This document shows, piece by piece, positions 1 to 8,671 of a DNA stretch of 8,671 nucleotides. The notes under the pieces are model-generated. The model made no database searches, was not told the DNA's origin, and saw nothing but the letters and a program-made list of their open reading frames with translations. The DNA comes from Fibrobacter succinogenes. Lineage in GTDB: Bacteria > Fibrobacterota > Fibrobacteria > Fibrobacterales > CADBQJ01. The stretch lies in assembly GCA_902796785.1 (NCBI GenBank), contig CADBQJ010000115.1, positions 1 to 8,671 of the forward strand, given 5' to 3'. Numbering within the stretch: position 1 is the first letter of the stretch; each line of letters opens with the position of its first letter. The translations under genes and the position numbers were made by a program.

Positions 1-5
1 CGGAT

Positions 6-469
6 TCAGCCGACGTCGCGCCGGATGGCCGCGACCAGCGTGGAGGCGGCGCGCGGGCCGACGGCGTGGAGCGGCTTCAGGTCGGGACGCGACAGCAGCT
101 CCAGAAGCTCCTCCGCCGTCTCCGCCACGTAGACGTAGCCGAGCTCCTTCATCTTCCTCGCCGTCGCCAGCTGGTGCTCGTTGCGGTGCTCCCCGAGCGC
201 GGCGACGCGCGGGAAGACGACGATCGGCTTGCCCAGCCGCATCGCGGAGAGGATGGTCCCCATGCCGGCGTGGGCCACGATCAGCCGGGCGCTCGCGAAG
301 AGCGCGTCGAACTCGTCCGGCGGGAGGAACCCCACCGCGCGCAGGTTGCGCGGGACGTAGCTCCCGCCGCGGACCTGGGCGACGACCTCCTCGTCGATCC
401 GCCCCGCGGCCTCGTCCACGACGCGGACGAAGCGGTCGAAGGGGGCCTGCGTGCCGACGGTGCAGAAGA

Positions 470-473
<4 letters not shown>
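6..473 (-). CDS. Alg13-like (PssE/EpsF-type) glycosyltransferase catalytic subunit, GT28 C-terminal domain
   Basis: A 155-residue protein that is essentially one GT-B C-terminal half-domain, the size expected for bacterial PssE/Cps14G-type and eukaryotic Alg13 proteins. In this family it carries the UDP-sugar binding site and works only with an Alg14-type membrane partner, adding a sugar to a lipid-linked precursor at the cytoplasmic face during exopolysaccharide, capsule or O-antigen synthesis. Visible motifs are the N-terminal FCTVGTQ (residues 3-9), the nucleotide-binding loop AHAGMGTI (67-74), GKPIVVFPR (81-89) and the EHRNEHQ segment (95-101) typical of the family. The ATG at 473 overlaps the stop of the upstream partner gene (ATGA) and has GGAG 7 bases upstream, so this start is much better than the longer open frame reaching 848, whose extension is low-complexity antisense noise. 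The gene is complete; the TGA is at 8-6. The sugar donor and the acceptor cannot be told from sequence. Confidence 0.9.
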
Positions 474-5645
<5,172 letters not shown>

Positions 5646-5646
5646 G

Positions 5647-5677
5647 GGCGGAAAAGGGAAAAATTCCCGCCGATTTT
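5647..5677 (+). terminator. Weak candidate terminator after ligA
   Basis: Immediately after the ligA stop, nested complementary segments (GGCGG 5647-5651 with CCGCC 5667-5671, and GGGAA 5656-5660 with TTCCC 5664-5668; the two pairings compete for two bases) are followed by GATTTT. The stem is imperfect and the T tract is short, so termination here is only possible. Confidence 0.3.
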
Positions 5678-5690
5678 CCCCTCCATGACC

Positions 5691-5718
5691 TTGACAAAAA
5701 CGGCGAATTAGGTAGATT
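5691..5718 (+). promoter_or_regulatory. Sigma-70-type promoter of the tRNA-Gly gene
   Basis: A perfect TTGACA (5691-5696) is followed after 16 bases by TAGATT (5713-5718; 4 of 6 to TATAAT). This predicts transcription starting near 5725, giving a leader of about 37 bases before the tRNA, normal for a tRNA precursor cut by RNase P. The AT-rich context, unlike the surrounding coding DNA, supports it. Confidence 0.72.
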
Positions 5719-5761
5719 TGTCCTCGTCATCCGGAATCACCAGAATCGGAAGACGACATTC

Positions 5762-5834
5762 GCGGGATTAGCTCAGCTGGTAGAGCATCACCTTGCCAAG
5801 GTGAGGGTCGGGGGTTCGAGTCTCCTATCCCGCT
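5762..5834 (+). tRNA. tRNA-Gly, anticodon GCC
   Basis: The full cloverleaf folds by eye. The acceptor stem is GCGGGAT (5762-5768) with ATCCCGC (5827-5833). The D arm contains TAGCTCAGCTGGTAGAGC. The anticodon stem is TCACC/GGTGA (5788-5792, 5800-5804), with loop TTGCCAA giving anticodon GCC at 5795-5797. The T arm is GGGGG-TTCGAGT-CTCCT (5810-5826) with two G-U pairs. The discriminator base is T (5834), as usual for bacterial tRNA-Gly. CCA is not encoded (the next bases are CGC). It reads GGC and GGT codons; GGC is heavily used in the neighbouring genes. Confidence 0.97.
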
Positions 5835-5837
5835 CGC

Positions 5838-5871
5838 AAAAAAGGATCCGACGGCAGTCGGGTCCTTTTTT
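5838..5871 (+). terminator. Strong intrinsic terminator after tRNA-Gly, probably bidirectional
   Basis: A 15-bp stem with one G-U pair (5838-5852 with 5857-5871) and a GGCA tetraloop ends in six T's. The left arm begins with six A's, so the minus-strand transcript also ends in six U's. It should stop the tRNA-Gly transcript from the left and the convergent sufE/secreted-protein transcript from the right. Confidence 0.9.
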
Positions 5872-5939
5872 CGTTTCCTCCGCGCGTTTTCCGCGCGATC
5901 GCCGATTTTCGCAGATACGTTTTCCGGAAGACGGCCCGC
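5872..5939. other. Intergenic spacer with a small GC hairpin, no gene
   Basis: This lies between the tRNA-Gly terminator and the stop of the convergent secreted-protein gene. It contains GCGCG-TTTTC-CGCGC (5882-5896), a short inverted repeat without a T tract, and one copy of the word CGCCGATTTT (5900-5909). No open frame or RNA gene is visible. Confidence 0.5.
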
Positions 5940-6917
5940 TCAGCGGACCTCGAGCACGTAGAGCCCGCCCTTGCGCACCGAAAGCTCCAGGCGGCGGTCG
6001 CCGCCGGGCCCCTGCGCCTTCGTCCGGAAGATCGTGACGGTCTCGGGCAGCTTCCCCTTGCGGATCCACTTGTCGATCTCCGCCTCGGTGACGAAGCCGC
6101 GGTCGCCGAGAAGGTGCCATTCCCAGGGCTGGCGGTCGAAGAAGCGCGGCGCGGTGGCGAAGAAGGCGCGCACCGCCAGGTCGAAGTCGTGCCGGTAGAG
6201 GGAGAGGAGCGCCTGCGCCAGCTCCTTGCGCTCGCGCGCCTTCAGCCGGGAGGCGTTCGCCGGAAGCTCGACCCGGCCGGTGTCGGCGGAGCGGTAGGCG
6301 AAGCGCACCCGCTCCGGCGTGATCTCCACCTCGAGCGACGGGTCGTCGGGATGGGCCAGCAGGCAACGCCCCTTGCCCGGCGCGAAGCAGTCGCGGGAGA
6401 GGGAGCCGACGAAGTCGGTGAACGACTCCTCGCGGTAGCGCAGGACGGGGCGGTTTTCGGGGCGGGAGACCTCCACCTCGCGGACGCGCAGGAAGCTGCG
6501 CCCGGAGTTCTCCGTGAGGTCGGCGAGCAGCCCCTTGCGGTCGGAGCCCTCGAGGGGGCGCCAGAGGAGCCAGCTCTGGAGCGCGTCGGCGTCGAGCTTT
6601 TCGGCGATGCCCGCGCCCACCGGGACGTCGCGCGCGATCTCGAACCAGTCGCCGCCGCGGGCCTCCTGGTCCAGCAGCGTCCAGAGCGCCTCGGGCGAGA
6701 ACTGCCCGGCGCACGACCATTCCAGGGCGACGGCGCGCCCGGAGTCGAGCGTGGCGGTCAGCAGCAGCTTCTGCTTTCCGATCCGCTGTTCCCACCGCGC
6801 GGGCCCCTTGGGGACGAGCCCCTGCCCGACTTCCTTCTCGGGAAGCCCGAACCGGGCCCAGGCCGCCGAGGCCAGGAGCAGCGCGGCCAGCGGGATCGCG
6901 CGGCGCAGGAGGCTCAT
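5940..6917 (-). CDS. Secreted protein of unknown function, coupled to sufE
   Basis: A 325-residue protein I do not recognise. It starts with a clear signal peptide (MSLLRRAIPLAALLLASAAWA, probable cleavage after residue 21) and has no other membrane segment and no lipobox cysteine, so it should be periplasmic or secreted. The mature region is mixed alpha/beta in character: strand-like KLLLTATLDSGRAVALEW (50-67), Trp-rich ALQSWLLWRPLEG (112-124), FLRVREVEVSR (142-152), a helical segment ARERKELAQALLSLYRHDFD (227-246) and C-terminal strands LELSVRKGGLYVLEVR. The mature part has three cysteines (69, 177, 185); the last two, in DCFAPGKGRC, could form a disulphide. No catalytic motif is visible. 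The ATG at 6917 overlaps the sufE stop (ATGA) and has a strong GGAGG 7 bases upstream. Transcription probably ends at the bidirectional hairpin at 5838-5871. The reading frame is secure; the function is unknown. Confidence 0.85.
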   Translation of the reverse strand: MSLLRRAIPLAALLLASAAWARFGLPEKEVGQGLVPKGPARWEQRIGKQKLLLTATLDSGRAVALEWSCAGQFSPEALWTLLDQEARGGDWFEIARDVPVGAGIAEKLDADALQSWLLWRPLEGSDRKGLLADLTENSGRSFLRVREVEVSRPENRPVLRYREESFTDFVGSLSRDCFAPGKGRCLLAHPDDPSLEVEITPERVRFAYRSADTGRVELPANASRLKARERKELAQALLSLYRHDFDLAVRAFFATAPRFFDRQPWEWHLLGDRGFVTEAEIDKWIRKGKLPETVTIFRTKAQGPGGDRRLELSVRKGGLYVLEVR

Positions 6918-7384
6918 TTTCCCGCCTCCCCGAGCGCCTCGAGGCGCGCGTAGGCCTCGGCGTAGAGGCGGATCTGGCGGAGCAGGCTGGCGAACCCGTT
7001 CGCGCGGGTGGCCGAAAGCGCGCCGTGGATGCCCGTCTTCCGGAAGAACTCCGGGTCGAAGGCGAGGATGTCGGAGGGGCGCTGGCCGGAGTAGAGCCGC
7101 TGGGCCAGGTCGGCCAGGCCGCGGACGATCAGCGGGGAGGCGTCGCCCGCGTCGGTGTCCGTCTCGAACCAGAGGCGGCCGTTCTCGAAGACCGGCGCCA
7201 GGTAGAGGCGCGTGGCGCAGCCGCGCACGAGGAATTTCTCATTGCGATATTCGTCGGCCATCGCGGGATGGGCCTTGGCGAGCTTCAGCAGCCAGCTCCA
7301 CTTGGAGTCGGAGTCGGGGAACGCCGCGACCGTCGCCGCGATCTCAGCGCCCACGCGCTCCATCGATTCGGGAATCGCACGCAT
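6914..7384 (-). CDS. sufE: SufE family cysteine-desulfurase sulfur acceptor
   Basis: A 156-residue cytoplasmic protein of the SufE/CsdE family, which takes persulfide sulfur from a SufS/CsdA-type cysteine desulfurase and passes it to the Fe-S cluster scaffold. The family signature is visible: KWSWLLKLAKAHPAM (28-42), the active-site cysteine Cys56 in VRGCATRLYL, DASPLIVRGLADLAQRLYSG, then FFRKTGIHGALSATRANGF, equivalent to the LTPSRSQGL region of E. coli SufE. It stands alone here, with no sufS, sufB, sufC or sufD in the window. ATG 7384 is preceded directly by an in-frame GTG (7387). GGGA lies 9 bases before the ATG and 6 before the GTG, so either could start. It overlaps the following secreted-protein gene by 4 bases (ATGA). 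It lies downstream of tRNA-Leu and its terminator, and I see no convincing separate promoter in the 55-60 bp between them. Confidence 0.9.
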   Translation of the reverse strand: MRAIPESMERVGAEIAATVAAFPDSDSKWSWLLKLAKAHPAMADEYRNEKFLVRGCATRLYLAPVFENGRLWFETDTDAGDASPLIVRGLADLAQRLYSGQRPSDILAFDPEFFRKTGIHGALSATRANGFASLLRQIRLYAEAYARLEALGEAGK

Positions 7385-7441
7385 CACCGTTTGTCCCTTC
7401 GCCCCGTCGGCGCCAGTCGTCCGCAGTCCAGAAGATAGACT

Positions 7442-7470
7442 AAAAGGGCTTCGCTCGTCGCGAAGCCCTT
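7442..7470 (-). terminator. Intrinsic terminator after tRNA-Leu
   Basis: A perfect 11-bp stem (AAGGGCTTCGC, 7444-7454, with GCGAAGCCCTT, 7460-7470) encloses a 5-base loop. On the minus strand it is followed by a run of four T's (TTTTAG). It lies 5 bases past the tRNA-Leu 3' end. With a short T tract it may leak, which could feed transcription into sufE. Confidence 0.8.
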
Positions 7471-7475
7471 CGAAG

Positions 7476-7559
7476 TGCCGAGGAGAAGACTTGAACTTCC
7501 ACAGAGTTGCCCCTACTAGAACCTGAATCTAGCGCGTCTACCAATTCCGCCACCCCGGC
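7476..7559 (-). tRNA. tRNA-Leu, anticodon CAG
   Basis: An 84-base class II tRNA read on the minus strand. The acceptor stem is GCCGGGG (7559-7553) with CCTCGGC (7483-7477), containing one G-U pair. The D arm is GCGGAATTGGTAGACGC. The anticodon stem is CTAGA/TCTAG with loop TTCAGGT, anticodon CAG. The long variable arm (around AGGGGCAACTCTG) is typical of Leu/Ser tRNAs. The T arm is GGAAG-TTCAAGT-CTTCT. The discriminator is A, the leucine identity base. No CCA is encoded. It reads CTG, a favoured Leu codon in the neighbouring genes. Confidence 0.96.
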
Positions 7560-7598
7560 AAGGTGGCCGAAGGGACCGAAATCCCGACGACGGCACCA

Positions 7599-7626
7599 AA
7601 TGTATCAAATTCCGCGGAGTTGTCAA
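7599..7626 (-). promoter_or_regulatory. Promoter of tRNA-Leu overlapping the metF stop codon
   Basis: On the minus strand a perfect TTGACA (7626-7621) is followed after 16 bases by TACATT (7604-7599; 4 of 6). A TGA directly before it gives the extended -10 pattern TGn. The TGA inside TTGACA is the metF stop codon. The predicted start near 7592 leaves a leader of about 33 bases before the tRNA. Confidence 0.72.
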
Positions 7627-8489
7627 GTGCCCGGGCCGGATTCGCGCAGGGCGGCGATCAGGCGGGCGGAGGCGTCGGAGTGGTTGAGCGTGTAGAAGTG
7701 GATCCCGGGCGCGCCGCGCTCCAGGAGCCCCCGGCACTGCGCCAGGGTGTACTCGAACCCCTCGGCCGAAATGTCGTCCTCGCGGGCCATCAGCGCCTGC
7801 AGCTCCTCGGGAAGGGGCGAATTGCCGAGGGAGGCCGATTTGGCCAGCTGCTTGGCCGAGCTGACGGGCATGATCCCGGGGACGATGGGGATGGTCACCC
7901 CTTCGGAGCGGGCCAGCTCGCAGAAGCCGAAATAGTCGGAATTGCGGAAAAAGAGCTGCGTGACGGCGAAATCGGCCCCGCACTCCTGCTTGAGCCGCAG
8001 CATCCGGACGTCGGTCAGCCGGTCGGGCGACTCGGGGTGCATGTCGGGGTAGGCGGCGCAGCCGATCTTCAGCTCCGGGAACTCGGACTTGACCAGCCGG
8101 ACCAGTTCGTTGGCGTGGGCGAACCCCTCGGGATGGGGGACGAAGCGGCTCTCCCCCTTCGGCGGGTCGCCGCGCAGGGCCATCACGGCGCAAACCCCGC
8201 TCGCGCGGTAGGCCCGCAGCCGCTCGCGCAGCTCGGCGACGGAGGTGCCCGCGCAGGTCAGGTGGCCCACGGTGGGCAGGCCGAACTCGTTGACGGTCCG
8301 GTCGACCAGGCCGGCGGTCAGGTCGCGGACGGTGCCGCCGGCGCCGCAGGTCACCGAGACGAAGTCGAGCCCGAGGGGGCGCAGGTCCGAAAGCGTCCGC
8401 GCCAGCGTCTGCCAGCCGGCGTCGGTCTTCGGGGGAAAGAACTCGCAGGAGAAGGCGGGCTCGCCGCTTTTGAGCTTGTCGAGGAACAT
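7623..8489 (-). CDS. metF: 5,10-methylenetetrahydrofolate reductase MetF
   Basis: A 288-residue TIM-barrel flavoprotein, close to the usual bacterial MetF length of about 290-300. It reduces 5,10-methylene-THF to 5-methyl-THF, the methyl donor for methionine synthesis, using FAD and NAD(P)H in the cytoplasm. Recognisable motifs are SCEFFPPKT with the proton-donor equivalent Glu16, FVSVTCGAGGTVRD (43-56), HLTC (76-79), ALRGDPP with Asp108 (the E. coli Asp120 equivalent), AAYPDMHPES (145-154), TQLFF with Gln178 (the E. coli Gln183 equivalent), PIVPGIMPVSS (201-211) and the C-terminal HFYTLN (264-269). The ATG at 8489 has AAGGA 5 bases upstream. It begins 17 bp after the stop of an upstream partial gene and may share its transcript. 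No S-box, B12 riboswitch or other methionine-control element can be placed in that 17-bp gap. Confidence 0.97.
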   Translation of the reverse strand: MFLDKLKSGEPAFSCEFFPPKTDAGWQTLARTLSDLRPLGLDFVSVTCGAGGTVRDLTAGLVDRTVNEFGLPTVGHLTCAGTSVAELRERLRAYRASGVCAVMALRGDPPKGESRFVPHPEGFAHANELVRLVKSEFPELKIGCAAYPDMHPESPDRLTDVRMLRLKQECGADFAVTQLFFRNSDYFGFCELARSEGVTIPIVPGIMPVSSAKQLAKSASLGNSPLPEELQALMAREDDISAEGFEYTLAQCRGLLERGAPGIHFYTLNHSDASARLIAALRESGPGT

Positions 8490-8506
8490 CGGGATCCTTC
8501 GGCGCC

Positions 8507-8671
8507 TCAGTTGGAGAGGCGGCCGACCGAGAGGGTGTAGGGGACGGCGGGGTTGCCGACGGCGTCGATCTTCGCGTAGGTGACCAGCAGATAGTACCGC
8601 ACGGGGGTTCCCTTGGTCTGGTCGTTCCCCAGCCCGCCGAAGTGGCGGTCGCCGTCGATGGAGACCTTCAG
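8507..8671 (-). CDS. 3' end of an unrecognised protein gene (truncated by the window edge)
   Basis: The last 54 codons of a minus-strand gene enter from the right edge and stop with TGA at 8509-8507. The visible C terminus reads LKVSIDGDRHFGGLGN near the edge, then VRYYLLVTYAKIDAVGN and VPYTLSVGRLSN at the end. It has alternating hydrophobic residues and many Gly, Asp and Asn, in keeping with a beta-sandwich end of an extracytoplasmic protein. I recognise no family. The codon bias (G/C third positions) matches the neighbouring genes. Its stop lies 17 bp before the metF start, with no terminator between, so the two are probably co-transcribed. Confidence 0.7.
   Translation of the reverse strand: MKVSIDGDRHFGGLGNDQTKGTPVRYYLLVTYAKIDAVGNPAVPYTLSVGRLSN

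Noticed and set aside
5882..5896. Small inverted repeat GCGCG-TTTTC-CGCGC as a terminator of the secreted-protein gene
   Set aside because: It has no T tract on either strand. The nearby 15-bp hairpin at 5838-5871 is a far better terminator for both directions.
8490..8506. A methionine-responsive riboswitch before metF
   Set aside because: Only 17 bp separate metF from the upstream gene, too short for any known riboswitch, and the gap contains just the ribosome site.

Overview
This is a GC-rich (estimated by eye at about two thirds G+C), densely packed bacterial chromosome segment of housekeeping character. The genes suggest a Gram-negative (diderm) organism: a small predicted outer-membrane beta-barrel protein ends in a C-terminal Phe, and there is an NAD+-dependent DNA ligase. 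Both tRNA genes lack an encoded 3' CCA. I cannot assign a phylum from the sequence. There are no insertion sequences, phage genes, CRISPR arrays or obvious signs of recent transfer.

Left part (6-3578, all minus strand; transcription runs from high to low coordinates): a small secreted/outer-membrane protein; a membrane-anchored GGDEF-EAL cyclic-di-GMP protein; and an Alg14-like/Alg13-like pair that together should form one two-subunit UDP-sugar glycosyltransferase (PssD/PssE type). The glycosyltransferase genes overlap by the 4 bases ATGA and start 16 bp after the GGDEF-EAL gene. The c-di-GMP gene may therefore be co-transcribed with a polysaccharide-synthesis step.

Middle (3639-5871, plus strand): a complete ligA, divergent from the outer-membrane protein gene across only 60 bp. 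It is followed by a tRNA-Gly(GCC) gene with its own promoter (perfect TTGACA) and a strong hairpin terminator that can work in both directions.

Right part (5940-8671, minus strand): the 3' end of an unrecognised gene, then metF (methylenetetrahydrofolate reductase), tRNA-Leu(CAG) with its own promoter and terminator, a stand-alone sufE, and a secreted protein of unknown function whose start overlaps the sufE stop (ATGA). The -35 box of the tRNA-Leu promoter contains the metF stop codon.

I did not find a convincing new multi-gene system. The points most worth a second look are the c-di-GMP/glycosyltransferase linkage, a perfect inverted repeat over the start and -10 region of the GGDEF-EAL gene, a 10-base word (CGCCGATTTT) found in three intergenic gaps, and the unknown secreted protein coupled to SufE.
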